A stretch of 64,000 bases of DNA, from positions 2,531,402-2,595,401 of the forward strand of contig NZ_AP021869.1 of assembly GCF_026001925.1 (NCBI RefSeq), given 5' to 3'. Made by a program: the position numbers and the translations under genes. A model generated the notes under the pieces. It had not been told where the DNA came from. It saw nothing but the letters and a program-made list of their open reading frames with translations, and ran no database searches. Positions 44,195-55,491 of this stretch are shown piece by piece. Position 1 is the stretch's first letter. The number at the start of each line of letters is the position of its first letter. Source of the DNA: Vibrio gangliei (GTDB lineage: Bacteria; Pseudomonadota; Gammaproteobacteria; Enterobacterales; Vibrionaceae).

Positions 44195-46036
44195 ATGCCT
44201 ATCTACCGCTCCGCCACCACCACTCATGGTCGCAATATGGCTGGTGCTCGTGCTTTATGGCGTGCAACTGGCGTGAAAGAAGAAGACTTCGGCAAACCTA
44301 TCATTGCTGTGGTAAACTCATTTACTCAATTCGTACCCGGCCACGTACACCTAAAAGACATGGGCCAACTGGTTGCCGCTGAGATTGAAAAAGCCGGCGG
44401 CATTGCCAAAGAATTCAACACCATTGCGGTTGATGACGGTATCGCCATGGGCCACGGCGGCATGTTGTACTCCTTACCTTCTCGTGAATTGATCGCCGAC
44501 TCAGTCGAATACATGGTCAATGCTCACTGCGCCGATGCCATGGTGTGCATTTCCAACTGTGACAAAATCACCCCGGGAATGTTAATGGCTTCATTGCGCC
44601 TTAATATTCCAGTGATCTTTGTTTCAGGCGGACCAATGGAAGCGGGTAAAACTAAGTTATCGGATCAATTGATCAAGCTAGACTTAGTGGACGCCATGAT
44701 CCAAGGCGCCGATCCAAAAGTGTCTGATGAGCAAAGCCAGCAAGTCGAACGTTCCGCTTGCCCAACCTGTGGTTCGTGCTCAGGTATGTTCACCGCTAAC
44801 TCGATGAACTGTTTAACCGAAGCGCTCGGTTTAAGCCAACCGGGTAATGGTTCGATGCTGGCCACCCACGCTGACCGTGAACAACTGTTTTTAAAAGCCG
44901 GTCAACGTATTGTTGAACTCACTAAACGTTACTACCTAGAAGATGATGCTTCTGCCCTACCGCGCAATATCGCCAATAAAGCCGCGTTTGAAAATGCCAT
45001 GGCGCTGGACATTGCGATGGGCGGCTCAACCAATACCGTATTGCATCTATTAGCTGCGGCGCAAGAAGGTGAAGTCGATTTCGACATGAGCGACATTGAC
45101 CGCATGTCTCGCCAAGTGCCGCACTTATGTAAAGTGGCCCCTTCAACTCAGAAATACCATATGGAAGATGTGCATCGCGCCGGTGGGGTGATGGCGATTC
45201 TAGGTGAACTGGATCGCGCTGGCCTATTGAATAACCAAACCAAAACCGTATTAGGTTTGACCATGGCCGAGCAATTAGCGCAATACGACATCATGCAAAC
45301 CCAGTCGGATGATATCAAAACCTTCTTCCGCGCCGGTCCTGCTGGTATTCGCACCACCAAAGCGTTCTCACAAGATTGCCGTTGGGATACCTTAGATGAT
45401 GACCGCGCTGAAGGTTGTATTCGCACCAAAGAACATGCCTTTAGCCAAGATGGTGGCCTAGCGGTTCTGAGCGGTAATATCGCCCTTGATGGCTGTATCG
45501 TAAAAACCGCCGGCGTAGATGAAAGCATTCTTAAATTCCAAGGCCCAGCGGTGGTGTTTGAAAGCCAAGAAGATGCGGTTGAAGGTATTTTGGGCGGAAA
45601 AGTTAAAGCCGGTGATGTGGTGGTGATCCGCTACGAAGGCCCGAAAGGTGGCCCTGGTATGCAAGAAATGCTGTATCCGACCACTTATCTAAAATCCATG
45701 GGACTAGGTAAAGAATGCGCGCTATTAACCGATGGTCGCTTCTCTGGCGGTACTTCTGGTTTATCGATTGGTCACGTTTCACCAGAAGCGGCCAACGGCG
45801 GTACCATCGGCCTCGTTGAGCCAGGAGATACGATTAGCATCGATATTCCAAACCGCTCTATCACGCTCGACATCAGTGAAGCAGAACTGGCTGAGCGTCG
45901 TGAAAAACAAGATGCTAAAGGTTGGAAACCAGCTGACCGTGTACGCCAAGTATCTTACGCACTGAAAGCCTATGCCATGCTCGCCACCAGCGCCGATAAA
46001 GGTGCAGTGCGTGATAAATCTAAGCTAGAGGAGTAA
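44195..46036 (+). CDS. ilvD: Dihydroxy-acid dehydratase
   Basis: Iron-sulfur enzyme that dehydrates dihydroxy acids to 2-keto acids in Ile/Val synthesis. 613 residues (E. coli 616). Cluster cysteines in [12 protein letters not shown] and [18 protein letters not shown]; substrate region [15 protein letters not shown]-terminal [19 protein letters not shown]. Fourth gene of the ilv operon, 6 bp before ilvA. Confidence 0.98.
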   Translation: MPIYRSATTTHGRNMAGARALWRATGVKEEDFGKPIIAVVNSFTQFVPGHVHLKDMGQLVAAEIEKAGGIAKEFNTIAVDDGIAMGHGGMLYSLPSRELIADSVEYMVNAHCADAMVCISNCDKITPGMLMASLRLNIPVIFVSGGPMEAGKTKLSDQLIKLDLVDAMIQGADPKVSDEQSQQVERSACPTCGSCSGMFTANSMNCLTEALGLSQPGNGSMLATHADREQLFLKAGQRIVELTKRYYLEDDASALPRNIANKAAFENAMALDIAMGGSTNTVLHLLAAAQEGEVDFDMSDIDRMSRQVPHLCKVAPSTQKYHMEDVHRAGGVMAILGELDRAGLLNNQTKTVLGLTMAEQLAQYDIMQTQSDDIKTFFRAGPAGIRTTKAFSQDCRWDTLDDDRAEGCIRTKEHAFSQDGGLAVLSGNIALDGCIVKTAGVDESILKFQGPAVVFESQEDAVEGILGGKVKAGDVVVIRYEGPKGGPGMQEMLYPTTYLKSMGLGKECALLTDGRFSGGTSGLSIGHVSPEAANGGTIGLVEPGDTISIDIPNRSITLDISEAELAERREKQDAKGWKPADRVRQVSYALKAYAMLATSADKGAVRDKSKLEE

Positions 46037-46042
46037 TCCTTT

Positions 46043-47593
46043 ATGCCAGAAGACACACAATCCACAGCTTTACCTTACACTGGCGCGGAATATCTGCGCC
46101 ACATTCTACGCGCACCTGTGTATGAAGCGGCGATAGTCACGCCATTGCAAGACATGACTCGTTTATCGGAGCGCTTAGGCAACAAGGTTCAGCTCAAACG
46201 TGAAGACCGCCAACCGGTGCATTCTTTTAAACTGCGTGGCGCTTATAACATGGTCGCCAGTTTAACCGATGCGCAAAAGCAAGCCGGCGTGATCACTGCA
46301 TCTGCCGGTAACCATGCACAAGGCATCGCGCTATCGGGCAGCTTACTCAATATTAAAGCCATCATTGTGATGCCAAAAACCACGCCTGATATTAAAGTCA
46401 CGGCGGTACGTAACTTTGGTGGTGAAGTGCTCCTACATGGCAGCAATTTTGATGAAGCCAAAGCCGAAGCGGAAGGTCTCGCCGAGCTACACAGCTACTC
46501 TTATGTGCCGCCATTTGATCATCCGTTGGTGATCGCAGGTCAAGGCACGATTGGTATGGAAATGCTGCAACAAAATGGCCATTTAGATTATATCTTTGTG
46601 CCTGTTGGCGGTGGTGGTTTAGCCGCTGGCGTCGCAGTATTAATCAAGCAATTGATGCCTGAAATAAAAGTGATTGCCGTTGAGCCGGAAGATTCCGCCT
46701 GTTTGAAAGCCGCGCTCGATGCAGGTAAACCAGTACCACTGGATCGCGTTAGCATGTTTGCCGATGGCGTGGCAGTGAAAATCATCGGTAATGAAACCTT
46801 CCGCGTTTGCCAAGAATACCTAGATGGACACATTACCGTTTCTAGCGATGAAATCTGCGCCGCGGTCAAAGACATCTTTGAAGACACCCGCGCCATTGCC
46901 GAACCTTCGGGCGCTCTTGCTTTAGCCGGATTGAAAAAGTTTGCCGAGCAAAACCAGCTCAAAGGCAAACAATTGGGTACGGTTTTATCGGGTGCGAACA
47001 CTAACTTCCACGGCCTGCGTTATGTGTCGGAGCGTTGTGAACTGGGTGAAAAACGAGAAGGTTTACTAGCCGTCACCATTCCAGAACGTAAAGGCGCTTT
47101 CTTTGAGTTCTGTAACCTGATTGGCGGACGCGCGGTTACCGAATTTAACTACCGCTATAACGATGACAGCCAAGCTAATATTTTTGTCGGCGTTCGCTTG
47201 CAAGACGGCCAAGCCGAGCTGGATCATATTGTGGAAGATTTGCGCCAAGGCGGTTATCCAGTGGCGGATTTATCCGATGATGAAATGGCTAAACTGCACA
47301 TCCGCTACATGGTCGGAGGCAAGCCTCTCAAACCATTACAAGAGCGTTTATACAGCTTTGAATTTCCAGAATCACCGGGCGCTCTGCTGAAATTTTTAAG
47401 CACGCTCGGCACCCATTGGAACATCAGCCTATTTAACTACCGCAACCACGGCGCAGACTATGGCCGAGTATTATGTGGTTTTGAATTGGAAGATTCCGAT
47501 TTAGAGCGTTTCTCTGCGCATCTTAAAGAGCTCGGCTATCAATACAAAGATGAAAACGACAGCCCGTCGTATAAGTTCTTTTTGGCCAAATAA
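46043..47593 (+). CDS. ilvA: Biosynthetic threonine deaminase
   Basis: PLP enzyme converting threonine to 2-oxobutyrate, the entry to isoleucine synthesis, inhibited by isoleucine. 516 residues (E. coli 514). The PLP lysine is K63 in VHSFKLRGAYNM; the phosphate-binding loop is VPVGGGGLAAG. Two C-terminal ACT-like regulatory domains (about 335-510) mark the biosynthetic form. Last gene of the operon, followed by a terminator. Confidence 0.98.
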   Translation: MPEDTQSTALPYTGAEYLRHILRAPVYEAAIVTPLQDMTRLSERLGNKVQLKREDRQPVHSFKLRGAYNMVASLTDAQKQAGVITASAGNHAQGIALSGSLLNIKAIIVMPKTTPDIKVTAVRNFGGEVLLHGSNFDEAKAEAEGLAELHSYSYVPPFDHPLVIAGQGTIGMEMLQQNGHLDYIFVPVGGGGLAAGVAVLIKQLMPEIKVIAVEPEDSACLKAALDAGKPVPLDRVSMFADGVAVKIIGNETFRVCQEYLDGHITVSSDEICAAVKDIFEDTRAIAEPSGALALAGLKKFAEQNQLKGKQLGTVLSGANTNFHGLRYVSERCELGEKREGLLAVTIPERKGAFFEFCNLIGGRAVTEFNYRYNDDSQANIFVGVRLQDGQAELDHIVEDLRQGGYPVADLSDDEMAKLHIRYMVGGKPLKPLQERLYSFEFPESPGALLKFLSTLGTHWNISLFNYRNHGADYGRVLCGFELEDSDLERFSAHLKELGYQYKDENDSPSYKFFLAK

Positions 47594-47618
47594 ACTACCT
47601 ATTAATAACCTACCTCTT

Positions 47619-47650
47619 AAAGCGACCTAATTTGGTCGCTTTACTTTTCC
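47619..47650 (+). terminator. Rho-independent terminator after ilvA
   Basis: AAAGCGACC (47619-47627), 6-nt loop, GGTCGCTTT (47634-47642), then ACTTTT. Confidence 0.85.
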
Positions 47651-47724
47651 AAGTCCGTTGCTGCGTTTACTTTCTGCTTCATCAGGCTTATGTTATGCCA
47701 AACCCGTTTTGAGCGAGAGAGAGC

Positions 47725-48624
47725 ATGAAAATCGATTTAACCCAGTTAGTCACCGAAAGCCGCAACCAAGCCAGTGCCGAAATAGATAATCTATCGACAC
47801 TGGATATGCTGACCGTCATTAACCAAGAAGATCAAAAAGTGCCACTCGCGGTACAAAGTCAATTGCCTCAAATTGCGCAAGCCGTCGATACCATCACTCA
47901 AGCTTTTTCTGAAGGGGGTCGCTTAATTTATATGGGTGCTGGCACATCTGGTCGATTAGGTATTTTGGATGCCAGTGAGTGCCCACCAACCTATGGTTCC
48001 AATCCTGACTTAGTGGTTGGGCTAATTGCTGGTGGTCATCAAGCCATTTTAAAAGCGGTAGAAAATGCCGAAGACAATAGCGAGCTTGGCAAAAGTGATC
48101 TTGCGTCTCTCAATCTCAGTTCAAAAGATATGGTGGTGGGCATCGCGGCCAGTGGACGTACGCCTTATGTCATCGGTGGTATGCAGTATGCTCAACACAT
48201 TGGCGCAAAAACCGTTTCCATTGCCTGTAATCCAGGTTGTCCAATGGAAGAACATGCCCATATCGTCATCACACCAGTTGTTGGGCCGGAAGTAGTGACC
48301 GGCTCTTCACGTATGAAAGCAGGGACAGCGCAAAAACTCATTTTGAATATGCTCACCACGGGTGCCATGATAAAAAGTGGCAAAGTGTTCGGTAACCTTA
48401 TGGTTGATGTCGAAGCCACTAACGCTAAGCTGATTCAACGCCAAACCAATATTGTGGTGGAAGCGACTGGAGCAACAGTCGAGCAAGCGGAACAAGCGCT
48501 CAATGCCTGCGGACGTCACTGTAAGACAGCCATTTTAATGTTATTGGCTAATATTGATGCCCAGCAAGCAAAGCAACGCTTAGAGCAACATAACGGCTTT
48601 ATCCGCCACGCATTACAAGATTAA
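47725..48624 (+). CDS. murQ: N-acetylmuramic acid 6-phosphate etherase
   Basis: Cleaves the lactyl ether of MurNAc-6-phosphate to GlcNAc-6-phosphate in cell-wall recycling. 299 residues. SIS sugar-isomerase domain with [33 protein letters not shown] and the [16 protein letters not shown] block typical of MurQ. GAGAGAG precedes the ATG. No murP transporter, anmK kinase or murR regulator is adjacent, so it appears to stand alone between ilvA and the pun genes. Confidence 0.95.
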   Translation: MKIDLTQLVTESRNQASAEIDNLSTLDMLTVINQEDQKVPLAVQSQLPQIAQAVDTITQAFSEGGRLIYMGAGTSGRLGILDASECPPTYGSNPDLVVGLIAGGHQAILKAVENAEDNSELGKSDLASLNLSSKDMVVGIAASGRTPYVIGGMQYAQHIGAKTVSIACNPGCPMEEHAHIVITPVVGPEVVTGSSRMKAGTAQKLILNMLTTGAMIKSGKVFGNLMVDVEATNAKLIQRQTNIVVEATGATVEQAEQALNACGRHCKTAILMLLANIDAQQAKQRLEQHNGFIRHALQD

Positions 48625-48628
48625 CCCC

Positions 48629-48657
48629 ACGCCGCACTTAACTGCGGTGTCATTTTA
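48629..48657 (+). terminator. Probable terminator after murQ
   Basis: ACGCCGCA (48629-48636), 6-nt loop, TGCGGTGT (48643-48650) with one G-U pair, then CATTTTA. Moderate strength; between murQ and the convergent punR. Confidence 0.55.
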
Positions 48658-48663
48658 TAACCC

Positions 48664-49563
48664 CTACTTCAACCAATCTTGATACAGTTTTTCACTGTCG
48701 CCGAGATAATCAATCAACCATTCCACCAGCTTATTATCTTGATGCTTTCTCCACACTAAACAGCAAGCACTGAGTGGTTTATCGCCTTTTAAGCTCACTT
48801 CAATCAACTCATTTTGGACGATAAAATGGCTAGCCATGTGGCGCGGCATATAGCCCATGCCGACTTTGTTTTTGAGGCATTCAATGGCACTAAACCAATT
48901 GGGTAACAATAAACGTCGTTGTTGGGCGGAATGCCAAGTGTGTCGTTTAGGTAAAATGGTCGAGGTGTCATCTAAACAAATGGCCGGAATATGAGATAAA
49001 TCTTCGTCACTCAACTCGGTTTGACTGGCCAACGGATGATCGCTTGCCATCACATAAGCCCAATCAATGCTGCCCATCAATTTCACCCCATAATCGCCAC
49101 TTACCGGAATAGCAGAAGTCGCACCAATCACCACATCGGCTCGCCCTTCTGAAATTGCTTCCCATGATCCATTGAATACTTCCATATTGATTTGCAATTC
49201 AGCGTAATCAAAGGTGGTATAAAAATCTTCAATCAAAGCTTTGAGTGGTTCGAGTTTAACGATGTTATCGAGCGTGAGTTTGACGGTTTTATGATAGCCA
49301 CTTTCCACTCGCTTGGTTTGCGCTTTGACCTCTTCCATTTGACGTAACAGCTGTCGCGCTTCTTTAATGAAATGTTCCCCAGCCTCGGTTAATTCCACCT
49401 TACGCGTTAAGCGATGAAATAATTTCACGCCAAGCTCTTGCTCGACCTGGCGAACCGCATAACTGATGGCGGAAGGCACTTTATGTAACTGCTCAGCCGC
49501 AGCGGTGAAACTGCCCATTCGGGCGACGGTATCCAACATTTGCAGCGATTGTTTGGAGTACAT
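48664..49563 (-). CDS. punR: LysR-type regulator PunR (YdhB-like)
   Basis: 299 residues. N-terminal winged helix-turn-helix with MGSFTAAAEQLHKVPSAISY, then a LysR effector domain. Close to E. coli PunR (YdhB) as I remember it, for example VPSA-SY-VRQ, EVFNGSWEAISEGRADVVIG and the C-terminal WLIDYLGDSEKLYQDWL. In E. coli PunR activates the divergent purine transporter gene punC. The same divergent arrangement is found here with a 142-bp gap. Confidence 0.9.
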   Translation of the reverse strand: MYSKQSLQMLDTVARMGSFTAAAEQLHKVPSAISYAVRQVEQELGVKLFHRLTRKVELTEAGEHFIKEARQLLRQMEEVKAQTKRVESGYHKTVKLTLDNIVKLEPLKALIEDFYTTFDYAELQINMEVFNGSWEAISEGRADVVIGATSAIPVSGDYGVKLMGSIDWAYVMASDHPLASQTELSDEDLSHIPAICLDDTSTILPKRHTWHSAQQRRLLLPNWFSAIECLKNKVGMGYMPRHMASHFIVQNELIEVSLKGDKPLSACCLVWRKHQDNKLVEWLIDYLGDSEKLYQDWLK

Positions 49564-49705
49564 AGCTAACCTATCAAATTTTTTGAACGATACCTGAAAA
49601 TTATAACGTTTAATTTCTTAGATTGAAGAATTTATAATGCTTTCATTCCAATTTGGCCGACTCTATTTGGCCATTGATCACCGATTACTGTTTACTGGAT
49701 GTCTT

Positions 49706-50893
49706 ATGAATATCGCCAAAACACAACTGTTTTACTTAGCGGCACTTTCCATGTTGGGCTTTGTAGCCACCGACATGTACTTGCCAGCATTTAAAACCCT
49801 AGAACAACACTTTGCCACTGGGCCAGAATCGATCGCGCTGTCTTTATCGATCTTTTTAGCGGGTATGGCTTCGGGTCAATTATTGTGGGGCTTAGCATCC
49901 GATAAATTTGGCCATCGTAATACCTTGGCGGTTGGTTTGGTTTTATTCTCTCTCGCTTCTCTAGGTTTAGGTTTTAGCCAAGAAGTATGGCAATTATTAA
50001 CATTACGTTTTGTACAAGCGATTGGTGTGTGTGCACCTGCGGTTATTTGGCAGGCCATGGTGATCAAGCGTTACTCGAGCTCAGTGAGCCAACAAGTTTT
50101 TGCATCAATTATGCCGTTAGTGGCGTTATCACCCGCCATCGCACCGCAATTAGGTGTGTTCTTGATGAGTCACTTTGGTTGGTCAAGCATCTTTATTTTC
50201 TTAACGGTAGTCGGCGCGGCATTAACTTGGATGACGCTAGCACAACCTAAAGATGAAGCGGCTGAACCGAAACAAACGTCAATTAAACAAGATATTAAAG
50301 CGCTGTTTGCTTCACGTGTTTACTTAGGTAACGTGCTGATGTTTGCGATGGCTTCTGCGACCTTCTTTGCTTATCTCACCGGCATGCCAGAGATCATGAC
50401 TTCAATGGGCTATGATGCCAAAGACATTGGTTTAAGCTTTGTGCCTCAAACCATCGCGTTTATGGCAGGTGGCTATTTTGGTAAGCGTTATGTCGCCAAA
50501 CTGGGTGATAGCAAAGTACTCAAAGCGTTATTAGTTCTGTTTACCGCTTCATCTGCTGTAATGTTTGCTGCTTCACAAATGCACATTACCAACATTTGGC
50601 CAGTACTGATCCCGTTCTGTTTTATCGCGGTTGCTAACGGTGCGCTATACCCAATCGTGGTTAACCGCGCCCTTTCAAGCTGCAAAAATAGCCCAGCGAC
50701 GGCAGCAGGTTTGCAAAACAGCTTACAAATTTGTATCAGTGGCCTTGCTAGCGCATTTGTAGCTGCCTTTGCTAGCCAAGCGCTACCAACCACAGGTTAT
50801 GCGGCGGTATTATGTACTGTAGGTTTGCTAGCGGGTTACTTCTATTCGCAATCGAAGCTAGAAGTTACTTCGGAGCTTGCTGAAGAGGTCTAG
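49706..50893 (+). CDS. punC: Purine nucleoside transporter PunC (MFS, Bcr/CflA-like, YdhC)
   Basis: 395 residues from the ATG at 49706; an earlier in-frame ATG at 49637 would add an unconserved leader. Twelve membrane segments, with the drug:H+ antiporter signature LGFVATDMYLPAF in helix 1 and the helix 2-3 loop LLWGLASDKFGHRNTL. Matches E. coli YdhC/PunC along its length. Divergent from punR, presumably its activator. Earlier annotations would call it a Bcr/CflA drug exporter. Confidence 0.88.
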   Translation: MNIAKTQLFYLAALSMLGFVATDMYLPAFKTLEQHFATGPESIALSLSIFLAGMASGQLLWGLASDKFGHRNTLAVGLVLFSLASLGLGFSQEVWQLLTLRFVQAIGVCAPAVIWQAMVIKRYSSSVSQQVFASIMPLVALSPAIAPQLGVFLMSHFGWSSIFIFLTVVGAALTWMTLAQPKDEAAEPKQTSIKQDIKALFASRVYLGNVLMFAMASATFFAYLTGMPEIMTSMGYDAKDIGLSFVPQTIAFMAGGYFGKRYVAKLGDSKVLKALLVLFTASSAVMFAASQMHITNIWPVLIPFCFIAVANGALYPIVVNRALSSCKNSPATAAGLQNSLQICISGLASAFVAAFASQALPTTGYAAVLCTVGLLAGYFYSQSKLEVTSELAEEV

Positions 50894-50941
50894 ATTCTCA
50901 TTTCTCGCTTCTTATTCCTCATATCGAGAAGCCAGATATAA

Positions 50942-50973
50942 CAAAGCCCACTTAATTGTGGGCTTTGCTTTTT
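50942..50973. terminator. Rho-independent terminator between punC and glmU
   Basis: CAAAGCCCAC (50942-50951), 6-nt loop, GTGGGCTTTG (50958-50967), then CTTTTT; TTTGTTAT on the other strand. Serves punC and probably also glmU. Confidence 0.88.
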
Positions 50974-51000
50974 AGAGCAACGGTTTTTTCAAACTTAATT

Positions 51001-52359
51001 CTATTTTTTAGTCGGACGTTTCCAACCGGCAATCACACGCTCTTTAGCACGAGTGATCACCAATTCGTTGTCTTTCACATCTTTGGTTAGCGTCGTGCCC
51101 GCACCAATTGTGGCACCATTGGCAATGCTAACTGGTGCAATCAATTGTGAGTCAGAGCCTACGAACACATCATCACCAATGGTGGTTTTGAATTTATTCG
51201 CGCCATCGTAATTACATGTGATCACGCCTGCACCGATATTCACACGAGCACCAATCTCAGAATCCCCTAAATACGTTAAGTGACCCGCTTTCGATTCCAA
51301 ACCTAACGTGGCATTTTTCATTTCAACGAAATTGCCGACATGGGCTTTTTGCTTTAGTTCAGAACCAGGACGAAGACGAGCAAATGGGCCAACAGTACAC
51401 TCTTCACCTACCGTTGCACCATCAATAACCGTATATGGGCTGATCACACTGTTATCGTCGATTTCGCAATCTTTTAAGATACAACCGGCGCCGATAAACA
51501 CGTTATCACCAATCGACACATTGCCTTCAATAATCACATTGATGTCAATCTCAACGTCCATACCGCACTGCACTTCACCACGTAAGTCAAAACGGCTTGG
51601 GTCACGTAGCATCACACCTTGCTCAAGCAGCAGCTGAGCTTGCATGGATTGATAAGCACGCTCTAAACGCGCCAGTTGAGAGCGATCGTTCACCCCTTCC
51701 ACTTCAATCGGGTTGGCCGGGTGTACCGCTTCTACCGCTCGGCCTTCATCATGCGCAGCAGCAATCACGTCAGTGAGATAATATTCACCTTGTGCGTTTT
51801 CATTTTTCAGATTAGCTAACCAACGTTTCAGATCGCCACCGGTTGCCACCATCACACCGGTGTTGATTTCTTTGATCAGCTTTTGTTCTTCAGTCGCATC
51901 CTTTTGCTCAACGATCGCGACCACGGGGCCGTTTTTACGGATAATACGGCCATAACCAGCAGGTTTATCTAAAATAACAGTAAGAAGAGCGATACCGCCG
52001 GTTGGTTGCGCATCTAATAGGTTTTCAATGGTTTCGCTTGAAATCAGTGGCACGTCACCATAAAGGATTAGCACCTTTTCATCATCAGCAAAATCCGGCG
52101 CCGCTTGGTTGACGGCATGGCCAGTACCGAGCTGCTCCGATTGTAATACCCAATTCACTGGTTCATCTTGCAGCGCTTGTTGCATTTGATCGCCGCCGTG
52201 ACCGTAAACAAGGTGGATATTTTGCGCACCTAAACCGACACAAGTATCAATCACATGTTTTGCCATTGGGCGACCCGCCAAAGTATGCAGAACTTTTGGC
52301 TTTTCCGAATACATACGAGTGCCTTTACCCGCAGCAAGAATCACAGCGCTAAATTTCAT
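51001..52359 (-). CDS. glmU: Bifunctional UDP-GlcNAc pyrophosphorylase / glucosamine-1-phosphate acetyltransferase
   Basis: Makes UDP-GlcNAc for peptidoglycan and LPS. 452 residues (E. coli 456). N-terminal uridyltransferase domain with [18 protein letters not shown] (residues 8-25), and a C-terminal left-handed beta-helix with hexapeptide repeats and the acetyltransferase motif [12 protein letters not shown]. The start has AGGAAA upstream. Downstream of the atp operon, as in many gammaproteobacteria, but separated from it by a terminator. Confidence 0.97.
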   Translation of the reverse strand: MKFSAVILAAGKGTRMYSEKPKVLHTLAGRPMAKHVIDTCVGLGAQNIHLVYGHGGDQMQQALQDEPVNWVLQSEQLGTGHAVNQAAPDFADDEKVLILYGDVPLISSETIENLLDAQPTGGIALLTVILDKPAGYGRIIRKNGPVVAIVEQKDATEEQKLIKEINTGVMVATGGDLKRWLANLKNENAQGEYYLTDVIAAAHDEGRAVEAVHPANPIEVEGVNDRSQLARLERAYQSMQAQLLLEQGVMLRDPSRFDLRGEVQCGMDVEIDINVIIEGNVSIGDNVFIGAGCILKDCEIDDNSVISPYTVIDGATVGEECTVGPFARLRPGSELKQKAHVGNFVEMKNATLGLESKAGHLTYLGDSEIGARVNIGAGVITCNYDGANKFKTTIGDDVFVGSDSQLIAPVSIANGATIGAGTTLTKDVKDNELVITRAKERVIAGWKRPTKK

Positions 52360-52465
52360 TGGGGTTTCCTATTATTTTTACGTTGAGCGAATTCTACATG
52401 ATTTCATTAAAAAATGAGCAATTACTCGTGAATTTCTGGTCAATACAGATCAAAATATTGGAATT

Positions 52466-52505
52466 TATACCCAAGTAACCTCAAGATGCGAGTTTCAGCA
52501 AGATT
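52466..52505. repeat. Vibrio-type intergenic repeat fragment
   Basis: TATACCCAAGTAACCTCAAG followed by ATGCGAGTTTCAGCAAG. Similar stretches recur in intergenic regions of vibrio genomes as I remember them. Only one copy was recognised in this window. Confidence 0.45.
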
Positions 52506-52535
52506 AAAACGAGTTTTAGGCAAGGCAAATAAACA

Positions 52536-52563
52536 AAAAGGCGACCAATTGGCCGCCTTTGTT
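52536..52563 (-). terminator. Rho-independent terminator of the atp operon
   Basis: Minus-strand AAAGGCGGCC, AATT loop, GGTCGCCTTT, then TT and GTTTATTT. One G-U pair. It lies 21 bp after the atpC stop. Confidence 0.88.
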
Positions 52564-52583
52564 TACTCTACTAACGCTAATAA

Positions 52584-53003
52584 TTAGCGACGTTTGCGAG
52601 TTAGCTCGATTACTCGTAACTGAGCAATAGCTTTCGCTAAATCACTCGCCGCTTGTGCGAAGTCGATATCGCCATGCTGATTATGGATATTTTCCTCAGC
52701 TTTGCGTTTGGCTTCTTCAGCCTTAGCTGCATCTAAGTCTTCACCACGGATGGCGGTATCAGCCAGTACAGTCGCTGTACCCGGCTGAACTTCTACCATA
52801 CCACCAGAAACATAAATGATTTCTTCGTGGCCGTGTTGTTTCACTAGACGCACCATGCCAGGCTTAATAGCAGTCAGAAGCGGGGTGTGCCCAGGATAAA
52901 TCCCTAGCTCACCTTCACTACCTGTCACCATGAAAGACTCGACCGTACCTGAGAATAATTTTTTCTCAGCACTTACGATGTCTAGGTGAAAAGTCATAGC
53001 CAT
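52584..53003 (-). CDS. atpC: ATP synthase epsilon subunit
   Basis: Central-stalk subunit that couples and inhibits F1. 139 residues (E. coli 139). N-terminal beta sandwich with [15 protein letters not shown] and [19 protein letters not shown], and a C-terminal helical hairpin. Last gene of atpIBEFHAGDC. Confidence 0.97.
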   Translation of the reverse strand: MAMTFHLDIVSAEKKLFSGTVESFMVTGSEGELGIYPGHTPLLTAIKPGMVRLVKQHGHEEIIYVSGGMVEVQPGTATVLADTAIRGEDLDAAKAEEAKRKAEENIHNQHGDIDFAQAASDLAKAIAQLRVIELTRKRR

Positions 53004-53056
53004 GTTGCCTCCTAATAAGCTTTATCGTTTAGTCTAAACTTAATGCTTTTATAAAC

Positions 53057-54484
<1,428 letters not shown>

Positions 54485-54513
54485 TTACCTAAGCACTAAA
54501 TTTAATAACGAAA

Positions 54514-55380
54514 TTAAACTGCTGCTGCACCTGATACGATTTCCGACAATTCTTGTGTGATCGCTGTTTGACGAGCTTTGTTGTACACAAGTTGTAAGTC
54601 TTCAATCAAGTTGCTGGCATTATCTGTTGCAGCTTTCATCGCAATCATTCGCGCCGCTTGCTCACACGCAAGGTTTTCCACCACACCTTGATACACTTGA
54701 GACTCAACATAGCGTTTCAATAATGTATCGAGTAATGGCTTCGGCTCGGGCTCATAAATGTAGTCCCAAGAATGAGTGCGTTTCATATCATCGCTATCTG
54801 ATTTAGGCAGAGGTAGCAATTGATCGATCTTTGGTTCTTGAACCATGGTATTCACAAATTTGTTGAATACCACGTAAAGGCGATCTAACTCACCTTCATC
54901 ATATTTCTTCAGCATGACGCCAACACTACCGATCAAAGCTTCAAGACTAGGCTCATCACCTAAACCTGAAATTTGAGCAGAAATTTTAGCGCCTGCACTT
55001 TTGAAAAAGGCCGTGGCTTTTGAGCCAATCACAGCAAGCTCAACACTTGCGCCTTTATCAGACCAACCTTTCATGTCTGTAATGGCTTTTTTAAACAAAT
55101 TAATGTTCAAACCACCACACAGACCACGGTCGGTAGAAATAATGATATAACCAACTTTTTTAGCTTCACGCTCCTCAAGATAAGGATGCTTATACTCAAG
55201 GTTAGCGTTGGCTACGTGACCGATCACTTTACGCATTGTTTGTGCATATGGACGAGAAGATTCCATTGCGTCTTGAGAGCGACGCATTTTAGAAGCTGCT
55301 ACCATTTCCATTGCTTTCGTAATTTTTTGTGTGCTTTTCACACTACCAATTTTGGTACGAATTTCTTTTGCGCCTGCCAT
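54514..55380 (-). CDS. atpG: ATP synthase gamma subunit
   Basis: Rotor shaft of F1. 288 residues. Long N- and C-terminal helices; conserved [20 protein letters not shown] at the start, [11 protein letters not shown] in the middle and [23 protein letters not shown] near the end. The start has GGAGAAAACG upstream. Preceded by an unusually long 111-bp gap from atpA. Confidence 0.97.
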   Translation of the reverse strand: MAGAKEIRTKIGSVKSTQKITKAMEMVAASKMRRSQDAMESSRPYAQTMRKVIGHVANANLEYKHPYLEEREAKKVGYIIISTDRGLCGGLNINLFKKAITDMKGWSDKGASVELAVIGSKATAFFKSAGAKISAQISGLGDEPSLEALIGSVGVMLKKYDEGELDRLYVVFNKFVNTMVQEPKIDQLLPLPKSDSDDMKRTHSWDYIYEPEPKPLLDTLLKRYVESQVYQGVVENLACEQAARMIAMKAATDNASNLIEDLQLVYNKARQTAITQELSEIVSGAAAV

Positions 55381-55424
55381 CGTTTTCTCCGTTTATGAAG
55401 AGCCCATTAATGGATATTCGCTAA

Positions 55425-55486
55425 AGGTGATGTGACTTGTCGACTCATGTTGTAACCCTCACAAATCAGCATAGAAAACATCACCT
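55425..55486 (-). repeat. Inverted repeat in the atpA-atpG gap
   Basis: AGGTGATGT (55425-55433) and ACATCACCT (55478-55486) are perfect complements separated by 44 nt. In RNA this gives a long-loop stem between the atpA stop and atpG start. Confidence 0.7.
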
Positions 55487-55491
55487 ACGAA

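Noticed and set aside
45148..45528. 126-codon minus-strand frame inside ilvD
   Set aside because: Shadow of ilvD; no independent support.
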